Of a stretch of 64,000 nt of DNA, positions 47,926 through 60,800 are shown one piece after another. Source of the stretch: Prinia subflava (lineage: Eukaryota > Chordata > Aves > Passeriformes > Cisticolidae); the NCBI RefSeq assembly GCF_021018805.1, contig NC_086266.1, positions 4,030,001 to 4,094,000 of the forward strand, read 5' to 3'. Positions within the stretch are counted from its first letter, which is position 1, and every line of letters begins with the position of its first letter. The translations under genes were made by a program, and so were the position numbers. The notes beneath the pieces were generated by a model that was not told the DNA's origin, did not search any database, and saw nothing but the letters and a program-made list of their open reading frames with translations.

Positions 47926-50274
47926 ATCTACATTGAAACAGAATACCTAATGCTGAGTTTAGAGAGAAACTGCAGGCAGAAATCCCAGAGGAGAATGAAG
48001 AAAATGACTGGACTGTGGAAGAGAAAAACTAATAATATTGAGCAACTTTACATATGTCTAGAGTTAGCTGAAGATTTATTTTAAACTGTATGGTTGTCTT
48101 ATTCCTCATGTGAGGCAGAATTATGAACATTTTATTGTTTTGCTACATAAACCAGCTCTGCAACTTTAATATTCAATGCTGAAATGCAGCATCACTTAAG
48201 GGGTCCTTGGAGATAAAGAAAGATATCTCTGCCCCTTTCCCACCAGAGAGAGGACAGAACACAGAGATAAAACAGATAAAGGGAATCACTGACAGGAGCA
48301 GAGAAGGCTGTAAAGACACAACCTCACAGAGATGATGGGATGAGCCAGGAAGGACAAATATCTCAACACTCTTCACACCAGCAGCCCTGGATATGGGAAT
48401 AAACTGCCCAAGAGATGCTTCAGGTGGTTAAAAGCCCTGAAATCACATCTGCCAAAAGAATGCAGATCCCAGGATGAGGGGACACAGCCCAGGTGTATTC
48501 AGAGCAGCAGGGAAATCTGTTCCCCACAGGGACAAAATCTGCCCTGATCTTCCTGTGCCAGGCACACTGGGTTTACTGCCAGGCTCTGCTGGCAGGACAG
48601 GAGCAGATATTCTGGTGGGCTGGCAGGAACACAGAGCTCTGCCCAGAGCACAGAACATTTGAGGAGCTTTGTGGGAAAGGCACTGTTACATAGCAAATAC
48701 CAGAAATGGGCTCCATGCAGACAGCTGGCATTGTTAATTTATGCCCCTTTATGAGCTCTACAAAAACAGGGTTCCAGGGTGAATTCAGCAGTGAATTCCT
48801 GCCATGCAGGAATCCTCGTGCCCACATTTCCATATAAACTCCTGTGCTTTGGCCACTTTTTTTTTTTTAATCATTTTGATGCCATCTCCTCTAGAGTGCT
48901 GTGTTCCACACCAGCTCGGGTTTGTTCCCTTGCCTGACCAGGGTGCTCAGGGTGCAGGGATCTCTCTGCACAGACCATGGTATGGATATTTCATGAATTT
49001 GTGAGGCTGCCCCATGCTGGGAGAGCTCAGCTAACTCTGCCAAAGCCTCATTCCAGAGCTGGAGGCAGAACTACCCTGGGGCAGCACGTTGGGTGTGCTG
49101 GATTCACTACACTGCTGCCAGGACCTGGGCCAGCAGCTCTGCGTGGAACTGGACATCACTGCCTGGGCCTGGCAAATATCCCAGGGCTATTTTAGGGATG
49201 AATCTGAGCAGGCACACAGCACAGAAATCCCCAAATTGATGATATGTCTATCAACATCAAAGAGCTGTGCTAAATCTCGGTGTTCTCTCCTGCCAGCTTT
49301 ACCACAGGTGAGTTACATAGCTTAAAAAACTCCACAAAGTCAGATAAAATCTCAGATAAAGTGGTAAATTCTGGCCAGTCAGGTATGGTGGTACAGAATG
49401 TATAAATGTATAAAACTAAATGTATAAAGCTTCATGAACCTGGAAGCAACCCTGATTTCAGACCTGTTTTACTGAAATAAATTCTAGTTGATGCAACACT
49501 TCTACACACAGAATAACAGAACACAGTGTCTTACCTTAAAGCCAGCACATAAAAGATTTGCAAATAAGAACTGAGATTTTTTTTGCATAGATCTTTGGTC
49601 ATTTTTACAGCAAAAAAGAAAATTAAAGGATATTGCATGAATTAAGACTTTCCACTTCTTCACCATCCCTTTGCAAAGTTCACCAAGAGTAGATTGCTGC
49701 AGCCCAGCCTTTGGTGCTTTGTGTACTTGCTTTATAACCTTGGGCTGCACACTTGTTACACACAAATTCTACTTTAACATTTTCCTCAGCTAGAGCTGTT
49801 CCTAGCATTGTTGCTGTAGGCTGCTTTTATGGCTGGGTTTAGGGACAAATACAGGTGAAGTGATTTCCTTTACCATGGAAAGGATTATCTGTAGCAATTA
49901 ATTTTTCCTTCCAATAATGCACGGGTGTCCCAAAGAGACAGGAAAAGTAGGTCTGCTCATTCTCGCAGCTGCACTGACTCAGCAGCACTCCAACCATTTT
50001 CCTAGAGCTAAACCAGTGCACAGAGAAACACACACAAATTAGGGGAGAAATATCAACATTGCACAGGTCAGCAAAACCATATGGTGTTTAGATTAAACAC
50101 ATGCACATCCAGAAATGCTGGGATCTTCAAGCTGCACATAAAAACTCAGAGCACAGCAGAGCTTTGAAGCCTTTGCTTCCCTTTCTGTATCCTAATCCCA
50201 GAGTCCATGAGCAGCTCTGGACTGACAGCTCTGGGAGCCAAAGGATTCTCTGTGCTGTCCTGCCAGCTCTGCCT
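47926..50274. other. unique sequence without recognised genes
   Basis: Moderately GC-rich parts (48400-49200) hold short frames on both strands with no recognised domain. No repeat identified. Confidence 0.5.
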
Positions 50275-50330
50275 GGTGTTTTCCATGTCTGAAACATAGC
50301 CTGGAATAAAGAAATAAAGAAATTCTGGCT
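50275..50330 (+). repeat. dispersed short repeat, copy 2
   Basis: Counterpart of the motif at 47883-47912, here at 50286-50315 and followed by a second AATAAAG. The two copies are in the same orientation, 2.4 kb apart. Confidence 0.6.
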
Positions 50331-51756
50331 GGACCAGAAGGGGTTTCAGTCTCCCCCATCAACAGAATACTGCAGGGGAGGCCTTGGAGACAATCCAGTG
50401 GCAAATGTAATCCTTCAAATTGCCTCATTTCACACCAGATGGGGAAAATGGCCCGATGGAAAGGCACTGAAGAACAATGAAATTGGAAAGCCCTAGAAAC
50501 CCTTCTCTTATTTTCTCCATGACTAAATCCAAGAGACAAAGTGCAGCCTTGGAGATGAGGACCTGCTCAGTCAGAGGCAGGTTAGTTGTTATAACTCTGC
50601 GGCTCTGAAATCCTGTTTGCTCTTTTGTAGCTCTCCAAGTTGTAGAAATACAAGAAAATTCTCTGTATTTCCTCAAGTTCCTTCATTGTTCCTGGTTTTT
50701 ATCAGACAGAAAACAAGACTCCCTTAAGCTTTCCTAAAAGGTAAAAATGTGGTTCTGGACGGAGTTCAATTTTGGATTTGAACCACTGTGATATGGTTAC
50801 AAAGCTCTAGCATCAGGTATGTTGGAGCACTGGGATAGATTTGTGGAATCTATCAAACATTCCACATACATGTGGAATCTATATCATATATATAATCTAT
50901 AAAATATTCCACTATTTATGGAAAACCTATGGCCCAGTTCCTAATGTTGAACTCTGAGTTACCAAAGCTTTCCAAAGGAGCTCAGAGCATCAGTACCTAA
51001 ATTCTTAAATTCCTCTGGAAACCACGCCTGAATTCCCAAAGGAATCTAATAATATGTTGTAAAGACCTCCAAATAACAGAAAAATTAGCTACTGAGATGG
51101 AGGGAAGGTTTAATATTGTATCTCTGAATTGTGGAGGTGCTCCCCTCTTTGCTCCGACATTCCAGATGCAACTTCACTGTCTCAAATAAAAAACAATGAG
51201 AAGCTGTAACTTTTCATTACTACATAACCACATCATCCCTCAGAGCTATTAAAGAAGACATTGTGTACTTCTACCACTTTTAATTTCCATTTGTTACTGT
51301 TTTACTTCTCCATCTCAGTACCTTTGAAGCACAGTGATTCACACTGAGTTTTCAGTGTTGATGAGCACAGTACTGTAAAACTGTTCTGAAGACCAAGGAG
51401 CAGCTTTTCTTGTACAAACACCATTAAGCACTGAATGCAAGAGATAAAAAAGCTGTTATTAAAAGAGCCAAAGTGTAACAAACCAGCCCAGTGAGGGCTG
51501 CTGTGTGGTTTCAGCCAGCAAGACCACGACACAACATCCAGTAATAACCACATTGCTCATCTGAACAGTGCACGATGACTTTGTAATCACACCAAAGTTC
51601 TGATTTTCTTTATCACCTCTTTTTGAAGAGAAAATATTAGACTGGATAATGCACTGATACATACAGAATGACCAGTGCAGTTTGTTTTTCCCTTTGGAGT
51701 CCATTGCCTGGCACACAGCTGCTGCTGCTGCTCACAGCAACGTGGATTTCTCTGAA
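50331..51756. other. unique sequence, nothing recognised
   Basis: Contains a cluster of TGTGGAAT/ATTCCACA boxes at 50842-50932, and a (CTG)n-like run of about five units at 51718-51732. No gene recognised. Confidence 0.5.
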
Positions 51757-52075
51757 GCACAGAATCACAAAAGCACAAGGTTGGAAGAGACCTCCAAAAT
51801 CATTGAGTCCAACCCAGCCCTAACACCTCAACTAAACCATGAGTGCCACATCAGTCTGTTTAAACACATCCAGGGATGGTGACTCCACCACCTCCCCGGG
51901 CAGACCATTCCAGTGCTTTATCAGCCTTTCTGTAAAAAACTTTTTCCAGCTCTGCTCAGTGTGTCTGGGGTGAGCCTGTTCCCCCTTGTGAATGCAAAGG
52001 AACAACTCCACCTCTCTGGAGCTGTGCAGCTCTGCAGAATTGCAGAAGAATTCGTGGCCAGACCCTCCCATTGCT
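51757..52075 (-). mobile_element. CR1 LINE 3' end, minus strand, 5'-truncated
   Basis: Read on the minus strand it ends GGTCTCTTCCAACCTTGTGC and TGTGATTCTGTG, the hallmark 3' end of avian CR1 elements. Upstream it encodes the C-terminal part of the CR1 reverse-transcriptase ORF: the peptide KHWNGLPGEVVESPSLDVFK is the conserved C-terminal signature (normally WNxLPxEVVExPSLExFK). The frame is open for about 97 codons (51832-52125), partly beyond the recognisable element. As usual for CR1 the copy is severely 5'-truncated, so it has no endonuclease or catalytic reverse-transcriptase core and cannot move on its own. The left end is well placed; the right end is approximate. Confidence 0.9.
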
Positions 52076-55000
52076 ATGCCAGTCCTGCCGTGCCTCTCAG
52101 ATGTTTTATGTATCCTATCAACCAAGCCTTAGATGTTATCTATAAGGGATATGTGAGTATGAAATATTCATTTTTAACCTGAAAACATTTAAAATATGCA
52201 AGCATATATTCAATTTAGAATTTCAATTTTATGGTGATTTGCATAATTTATTGAAAGAGAAAGCTTAGTTTATTACAAAGCTTCGGGATAAATTTCTTGC
52301 CTCGGAGTTTTTGCTAAGTACATCCAGACCAAGTACCTGACCATGCAGAGCATGAAGTGAATCCTTGAGGTTATTTAATTTAAACTAAAGAACTGAATGT
52401 TGTCTTCTGGCATCCTTCAATATTTGGACATGTGTCTTTACCTGGCATTCAAATACACCCAAGTAAATTTCTTTACCTCTTTTCATTTTTAAAAGCTGTT
52501 CGTATAAATGTCAAACCATAGTAATTCCTAATCTCATTTTTCCCCACAAAAGCTCTCCCTGCTTTCTCAGGCCAGGCCAAGCATCAGGCACTGCTCCCTG
52601 TGGCTGTTCCTGGGCTCCCTTTGGGGGTGCTGACGTTTGTGAGAGTTCCACACACCCACACAGCCCCGTGCCCTCAGAATATCAAAGGATTTATGTCTGT
52701 GAACCTGACTGGAGGCACTGACAGTGCCAGACCCAGTCACACACAGCACTGGCCTGTTTGCACGTGATAATTCCTTCTGTCACTGCAAGCAGATCAGATC
52801 AGGGACAAAACTGTATTTTTGTGCAGGCACTACATCACAAATGAGTTTGTAAAACTCATTCCAGCAGAACTGGTGTGTTTACCCACTTGTACGCCTATAA
52901 TATGTTTTCTAAATTAGAACTGATGCTTCCACAATTCATCTGTACAAAACCATATTTGCAAATAAATCCTCAGAGGTTATGTAGCCATGTGCTCACTTTA
53001 GATTTCCCACACTTTTCACATTTTAACAGACGTGGTCCAGCACTTCTGGAAGAAAGTAGAGACCAAAGGAAAAGATACAATGTCTAAAAATCAAATAAAT
53101 TTTTTTCCCAGGATGCCTCCAGCCTTGTCTTCCAATATTCAATATCCATATAGAAAAAACTCCTCAGCTTTATTCCAGTGATTCAGAATGAAAACAAGTG
53201 GTAGTTTTTAAGCTTTATAAAGGCATAACTGAGAAAAAAATTGTCACCCAATAAAGAAATCCTCCCTGCCTATGTAAATGTCCCAAGCAACAGAACACTT
53301 TCTTACCTGGAGGTGCCTGACTTTACCTCTCTGCAATTTGAAACCATTATGCTGACAAATACAACCCAGTAGGGATCAGGCACCACTTGGAGATTAACAT
53401 TTTTAAAACCCATATCTATCATTTAAAAAAATAAAATAAAATAAAAATCCACACAAGCAAAGGCAGTGGAACAGATGGATCCTGATCAGGGAGCAGGAGA
53501 GGCTGAGTGCAGCAAGTACTGAAGATTGATACCTCCTTACACAGAGGCAATCTGGGCACACTGAACAGCAGGTTGCTACAGACATTTGGCATATTTATTG
53601 AGGCATTAAGGGAGTTCCACAATTCCATTTACATATATACAGGACTATGTAAAAAAAACATAGTGTATTAGGCTTCCCACACACATAGAAATCTTGAGTT
53701 ATAATGACTAGGCTACACATAAAACTTAGTGAAACCTGCTATGTGGGATAATCCATTGTCAGCACTGCAATTTAACAGTGCTTCCATTTTCAAAATGCCA
53801 ATGATATTTACAGCTCAAAATGCCTGGCCCAGTTTTGTTCCCAATAGCAAAATCAATTACAATCTCCCGTAAAGTTGGAGAGAGGGAAAATCAGGCACTG
53901 TTGTATCTATTAAAGCAAAGGTACAAAATTTCACCGTAAATATTCCCAGTTTAATTGCCCTTCTGCAGCACAAATAGCTGAGAGGCAAAACATCTCTGCT
54001 GCTTCTTTAGAAACTCTAATGTGTAACATGAAAACATTTAATTGAAGAAAGTCTTGAGGTAAATTTGAAAAGTCAAGTAACAGTTGTTAGCAGAAAACCA
54101 GAAAAAAAGGGTTTATTCATCATCAAGTGCCTTGAAAAAACAGATTACATCCCTGCAGCCCACACCCCAGGACATACATTTGTCCTTCTAATATCAATGG
54201 AGTTTAAAATAATTTATCTCACCAAATGGAGAAGCTGCTGTATCATTTTACCTCATCAAGTTTTAGCTCTGAACTAATGGTTTTGGTCACAGCCTGACCT
54301 CGACTTGCAATTTCTTCTTTATTCTGAGGATAATCCAGTGTTCTAACTTGTGAGCAGGAGAGAAGTTTGCTCAAGTCTTACTTCCTTTGCTTTGTTTTAA
54401 TCTAGCTTGCTGCTGTACACACTGGGCTAAAATACCTGTCAGGACTCTTGTTCTCTTTCTGTGGGAGGAGAACATTATACACAATTAAAGGTTTGAGCAG
54501 TAAAAAAAAAAAAAAAAAAGAAATATTGGAATAACTATGCAAGTTTGGGGATGTAGTGACTGTTTTTTATGCTCTAACAGTGCAAACTTTAACCAATCAT
54601 TCCATCAGCAAGAAAACACAAAATGTGATGCATTCAGCTGAAGTTTTAGCAGCTAAACGTGGTTCATCACCCAGGAATCATGCAGAACTCTCAGTCAATA
54701 AACCAGCTCTCTCCTGAGCAAAGTAATCTGTGTTAGTCCTTCTGTGGCACCTCTGAGGTTGACTCTCCTCTTAAAAATGCAGATCACATTCCCTTGAGAT
54801 ACTCATCTCTTCCCGTGGTGCACTTGAGTGACAGAACAACAAGCTCAGAGCAGAGAAATGCCACTGGGGTTGACAAGCAAATCCCATCAGTATGCAGTGT
54901 TTGCACAGTACAGTGTGGGACCTGCACTTCACACAGCCCCTTGCTTTGGAACAGAATCATAATTAGGCCTTAAATCTTCAGCTTTCTGATTAATTCTTGT

Positions 55001-55613
55001 CACACAGGTCTTCTACATTTTCCTGTGTAAGTCTGGAAATATGCTTGTCACTAAAGAAAACAGCATATAATGGTTAACCAGCCTTGAGATGTTGTTGTCT
55101 GTAAGATGCCCAGGTACAATGTACCTAGGATGTGAATATCTAGTAATTTCCTCGTTAATTATGAGGTTTAAAAACCTTGTCAGAACATTAATGTTTTTCT
55201 GAAACAACATTTCCCTCCTCTGACATGTGAAAACAAAATAACTGTGGTAAAAGCTGTAAGAACTTGGAATGTGTCCGTTCAGTTTAGAAACATCCTCTGT
55301 GTTTTATGAAAAAGTATTTTCTAAATATTTTCAAGCTCACAGCAAACATAATCCCAATCCAAGAGCTGCACAGACCTACAATGAATACCTCAGAAAAGAA
55401 AACACAGAGGGGAAAATGCCAGCAAGACCCCTTGAGGCTGCCACATTCAGGAAGGGCTGTGCCATTCTCACACAGGTCCAAAAGACCCTCGTAGCATCTT
55501 ATCCAGCTCAGAAAAACATCATTATTTTGTCCCTTTCCCATCTGTAGCCAAGCTAGAGGATCACATGGAAGAATTTTTCCCCATTTGTCCCAGGCAAGGG
55601 CAGATGTAGGAGT
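52076..55613. other. unique AT-rich sequence without recognised genes
   Basis: Contains an (AAAAT)n-like run at about 53425-53447 and an A18-type run at about 54501-54518. Frames are short. No gene recognised. Confidence 0.5.
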
Positions 55614-56838
55614 GTTCCAGCTCAGTTCTGTTTCTAGGAGATGCTCACAGAGTTCCAGATCAGTTCTGTTTCTAGGAAATGCTCACAGAGTTCCAGCTCA
55701 GTTCTGTTTTTAGGAGATGCTCACAGTTCCAGCTCAGTTCTGTTTTTAGGAGATGCTCTCAGAGTTCCAGCTCAGTTCTGTTTTTAGGAGATGCTTTCAG
55801 AGTTCCAGCTCAGTTCTGTTTTTAGGAGATGCTCTCAGAGTTCCAGCTCAGTTCTGCTCTCAGGAGATGCTCTCAGAGTTCCAGATCAGTTCTGCTCTCA
55901 GGAAATGCTCTCAGAGTTCCAGCTGAGTTCTGTTTTTAGGAGATGCTCTCGGTGTTCCAGCTCAGTTCTGTTTTTAGGAGATGCTCTCAGAGTTCCAGCT
56001 CAGTTCTGCTCTCAGGAGATGCTTTCAGAGTTCCAGCTGAGTTCTGTTTTTAGGAGATGCTCTCGGTGTTCCAGCCCAGCTCTGATTTTAGGAGGTGCTC
56101 ACAGAGTTCCAGCTCAGTTCTGCTTTTAGGAGATGCTCTCGGTGTTCCAGCTCAGTTCTGTTTTTAGGAGATGCTCACAGAGTTCCAGATCAGTTCTGTT
56201 TTTAGGAGATGCTCACAGAGTTCCAGATCAGCTCTGTTTTTAGGAGATGTTCACAGAGTTCCAGATCAGCTCTGTTTTTAGGAGATGCTCTCGGTGTTCC
56301 AGCTCAGCTCTGTTTTTAGGAGATGCTCACAGAGTTCCAGCTCAGCTCTGATTTTAGGAGATGCTCTCAGAGTTCCAGCTCAGTTCTGTTTTTAGGAGAT
56401 GCTCTCAGAGTTCCAGCCCAGCTCTGTTTTTAGGAGATGCTCTCAGAGTTCCAGCTCAGTTCTGTTTTTAGGAGATGCTCTCAGAGTTCCAGCCCAGCTC
56501 TGATTTTAGGAGACGCTCACAGAGTTCCAGCTCAGCTCTGTTTTTAGGAGATGCTCACAGTTCCAGCTCAGCTCTGTTTTTAGGAGATGCTCTCAGTGTT
56601 CCAGCTCAGCTCTGTTTTTAGGAGATGCTCTCAGTGTTCCAGATCAGCTCTGTTTTTAGGAGATGCTCACAGTGTTCCAGCTCAGCTCTGTTTTTAGGAG
56701 ATGCTCACAGTTCCAGCTCAGCTCTGTTTTTAGGAGATGTTCTCGGTGTTCCAGCCCAGTTCTGTTTTTAGGAGATGCTCTCAGTGTTCCAGCTCAGTTC
56801 TGTTTTTAGGAGATGCTCTCGGTGTTCCAGCCCAGCTC
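55614..56838. repeat. minisatellite, 32 units of 38 bp plus a partial
   Basis: The unit is GTTCCAGCTCAGTTCTG followed by TTTTTAGGAGATGCTCTCAGA. GTTCCAG occurs at 55614, 55652, 55690, 55726, 55764, 55802 and so on, 38 bp apart, except for three units that lack 2 bp (CACAGTTCC instead of CACAGAGTTCC, near 55722, 56548 and 56709). The last, partial unit starts at 56824; (56824-55614+6)/38 is exactly 32. Variants are structured: CAGTTCTG dominates the left half and CAGCTCTG the right; CGGTGTTCC appears only from about 55950; TTTCTAGG appears only in the first two units. Plus-strand frames across it are repeat products. Confidence 0.97.
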
Positions 56839-57538
56839 GGCACTGATGCTCGGCAGGCTCTCAGTGCCACCGTGTGGTGCAGCTCCCCGGCTCACCCTGC
56901 CCTGCCAACACCCGGCTGCAGGACAGACTGACAACAAGCAAAAACACGTTCAAACCACGTGTTTTCTTTTCAAATCCACTGCCTACACCGCTGGAGACGA
57001 AAATTCCAACTCAGCATCGCTCCCTGGGGGACTGAACTGACAGTGGAAGAGGCAGTGCAAGGGTCAGGGTTAAAACATCACTTCTCTGCCTCCCTGCATC
57101 CACACCCGTGGGGCTTTCAGTGATTTTTCTTTAGGATAAAAAGGATAACGTTTTCTCCGAGTTTTTCCTCTTTAAGCAAGCAAAACAAAAATACCTTGTG
57201 ACCATGAGTGCAGCCTACCCGAGGCACAAGGATTCCTGTGTGAATTCCTGGCTGATCTCAGCTGCCCCACCTCCGACAGCCCCAGGTACCCTGATGAACA
57301 AATTTGGGTTCCCCCACATCTTTTCTTCCTGGTGATGCTGCATGGGATTTCTGGCAAATTCTCTGCCTCTGTGGGAACTCCTGCAAATGGTTTTAACTCA
57401 CTCCCACAGGCTCACACCGCAGGTTTTAGATGTTCTCAACTTTTCCAAAGCATGGGAAATTGTCGTGACAGGTAAGGGAATTATAAAAGAAAGGTCTCAT
57501 AAAATCAGGCCTGCTCTGCTAAACTGCCAAAGTTAGCC
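56839..57538. other. GC-richer unique flank, nothing recognised
   Basis: Directly after the array the DNA is GC-richer (56840-56940), then becomes AT-rich. Short frames only; no gene recognised. Confidence 0.5.
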
Positions 57539-57871
57539 TGTCACTTCTTCTAAGCAATTTGCAAGTTGCCATGCAAAAACAATCTTAGTATGAAAACTCG
57601 TTAGCATAATAACCTGTGCCTGGGTTGAAAAACAAATGCACCTGCAATAACCAGGGATTTGTCCCTTGAGAATCAGTAAATATTTAAAAAACCCAAGAAC
57701 AGAGAGATTTGATAGACAAGTAGAATACCTTTTACAAACCAATGGAATAATTGGCAAGAAAGCTATTAACCAATTAAAGTTGCACATGAGGTCTGTATAA
57801 AATGAGTTGTGATGATAAAGAGTTGGCTTTTCCCACATAAAAAATGGAGTCTCAGCTAATTTATTACAACA
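57539..57871 (+). mobile_element. probable LTR, family not named
   Basis: Starts TGTCACTTCTTCTAAGC, with CCAAT boxes at about 57739 and 57769, a TATA-like GTATAAAAT at 57795-57803, a GATAAAG that could serve as a variant poly(A) signal near 57815, and a CTCAGCTAATTTATTACAACA tail ending in CA at 57871. The spacing of these elements is that of a compact LTR. I saw no target-site duplication and no second copy in the window. The 162-codon minus-strand frame at 57533-58021 covers it and is probably accidental. Confidence 0.45.
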
Positions 57872-60800
57872 GGAAATTAAGCTGCTACACAGTGGGTTAT
57901 TCAACCAACCCAAAACTAAATATGGCACGTTTGAAATTGTCCCTCTTTTACCCCCTGCACAGCTCCTTACCCTCAGCTCTGAGTATCTGGGTTTGATTTC
58001 CATTTCAGCCTGTGCTGTCATTGTGTGGACAGGTCACTGACAAGTGAAACAGCCTGGTTTGTCCCAGGCTGAACAATTAGGACAACTTACATCTGTACCC
58101 TCGTTATGCAAACGACGTGGGCAGATAATTACATGTTTCATCTTATTGTTTCGATGTCTTGGAGCAGATGGCAGAAAACGCAGCAGACTGGAGGCAACCA
58201 AGTGAAATTTTTTGCAAGCCCTGACTTTCAGTGCCCTGCTGCTCACAGCCTGGTGCTGACACCCAGCCTGTCCTCCCCTATCAGATCCCCGTGCTCCAGC
58301 TCCTCTTATCAGCAGCCAGCAGAAACTCCACTCTGGCCTCAATAAACAGCCACCTCTGCCTGCAGCCAGCTTTTTAAAGAAGTAACTCAAAGCCCCATAA
58401 CTCATGGAAAGAGATGAGTTTCTCCTCCTAAATCAAGATGCACGAAGCTGCTGTTCCTAAAAAATGCATTAAACTCACATCTCTTTGTTTGGCAGGGCAG
58501 GAGATGGTGCTGTAATAAGCTCTGTCTGTAAAACTTATAACAGCCAAATAATGATAGTAATCTTTAAATAAAGTACGTGTGCAATAACATTTCTGTTGGT
58601 TCTTTCATTTTGAGGGATTTTCTGCTTAATCTGGTTTGCTATTATGATTATTATTGTTCAGCCAAATACTGTATTCTTTATTTGTACACCACACAAAGGT
58701 CTTTATGAGAATATAAAGTTTCCAACTTTAAAACCCAACCTAGCTTTCAGACCTACATTGTATCCTAAAGGAAAGTGCTTTGGTTTGGGGACCTGGGTCC
58801 TAAAAATGCTTTGCTTTTAAAGAATATCCAACAAATCTGATCAGTTCATAGGCAGAGCTCTGTTTATTTTATTGCACAAGAAAATGTATTTAGAGAAGAA
58901 TTTGCACCAGCCATACCCCACCAACACTTAGTGGGCAAATTCCCATTTAAGAGTCCCAGCCATGTGAGCAGCAAATTGCTCTCCAAAGGATTTTACATGC
59001 AGAAAACCAAAGTAATAACACCACCTTACTATTGTTTGTGGCCTTTCTGATGTTGACACACTGCTAACAGGTTTCATTTGAATTTCCATTTATCTCCTTG
59101 ACACCCAATGCCTTAGAATATGAAATATTTACTTTACTGCCTCTCGTTTCAATGCTCAGTTATCTCACCACCAGCAAAACCAGGCAACATTTCAGCTTAT
59201 ATCTCTGGAATAGGTTTCATTACTTTTTGTTCACCCAAGGAGTGTATTTGTCAACTTCTTAAAAACACATAAATAAAATTTTACAATCACTGTGTGGGTA
59301 ACAAAAGATTGGATATTATTTTTCTCTTTCTTGAATGTTCATTTTCCTGCCTGTACCTCCACAAAGGCACGTATGCTTTTAAAGGTCATTACCTTAAAAG
59401 TCATATTTGTAAACATAAAATATCGATCTTAACTGAACAAAATGTGTGCTATTCCACAGCTAAAGGGCAGATCCCAGCCCACATTTCCTCACTGGTTTAG
59501 GACAACAAGGTTTAGGAGGTGCTGCACACTATTTCCATGGCCAGAGTTATTAAAAAGGATCTTCCCAAGGCAGTGGGTTACTCCAAACTTAATTTTATTT
59601 CCTTAAAGCCAAAAAAGTACAAGATGAGTTGCACAAGGACAGGATTCAGAGAGTGCAGCATAAATTAGCTGCTACCTTGGCATAGCTCATCACAGAATCA
59701 CAAAATTCATGTGAATTTTAATTTTTTTTTTAATTTTTTTTTAAAAAACAGTTCTGGCTGCATCAGGTAAAACAGCTGCTGGGAGTGGCAGGTTTATCCT
59801 CCTGGCACTGGGAAGTTTGTGCAGGTTCTTATAAAATTCTCTGTAAGGTGCTCAGCGTGTCACTGCATAAAGGAGATGACAAATGTACTCAGAAAAATAC
59901 TTCCAGGAAGATACAGACTTCTCCCTGAGCATGTCATGTGTTTTTTAATAAAATGCCAAGTTTAATGCTAATGGCTGTTAATCAGAGCCTCCTTCAACAT
60001 AATTTAAATATATTTTAATTTCCTAATTTAAAGTTTGGTAGCACACAATCTTTTAGACTAAGAACCCGTGTTCACCTTGGTATGAAATATTCATTTTGTT
60101 AACAGCACTAACAGCAAATTTCATTGCTCCCCTGAAACATGACTGAGCTTGGGAAAGAGGCAGGCTCTGATAGAAAGAGGCAGTTTCCCCTTGTAGCCTG
60201 GGAAGGCATCAGGTGAGTAAAAAACTACATTTAATAGTCCTGACAAAAACAGAAATCACAAGACAGAACAACTGAAATCCCCAAAGTCTGGTTTAGCATC
60301 TCATAAATGCACATGGAACAACAAGGAGGGGACAGGGATGCTTCAGGGAACAAAACTTTGTCCAGACAAATATGAAACCCCTGCCTTGCAATCGAGACAG
60401 AAATACTCACTGAAATATTTGTCTATATATTAGCAAATTCAACCAAAACACATTAAATCCATCCATAAAAGCCATCCTGGAGTTCTCACAAGGACTGCCA
60501 GCACACTTCCTGCACCTCATGCTGCACATTCTGGAGGAGAAAAACAAAAAAGCAATAATGCTGCTGAAAAAAACAAAAAAAAAAAAAAAACAGAGAGGGG
60601 ATTTGTTGTTGTTTTGGTTTTTCTCACAATACCAATTCCAGACAAGCTCCACTCATAACCTGCCACAGTAGGAGTAATTGAAGAAGATTATGGGATTCAA
60701 AAGGTGATGCTGAAGTCAGGTATCACTCAAGTCTATTTCCTTTAGCAGTGCAAGAAGGTTACTTGAAATAAGAGACAAGGTATTATCCAAAAAAAATCCC

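Noticed and set aside
55791..56129. 112-codon repetitive plus-strand frame
   Set aside because: Direct translation of the 38-bp minisatellite; the repeating peptide cycles through three DNA units.
57533..58021. 162-codon minus-strand frame
   Set aside because: Lies across a probable LTR on the opposite strand and has no known domain.
59690..59720. Possible CR1 3' end (CACAGAATCACAAAATTC)
   Set aside because: Only the short terminal-like string is present; the adjoining CR1 3' UTR sequence (GGTTGGAAG...) is missing, so the match may be chance.
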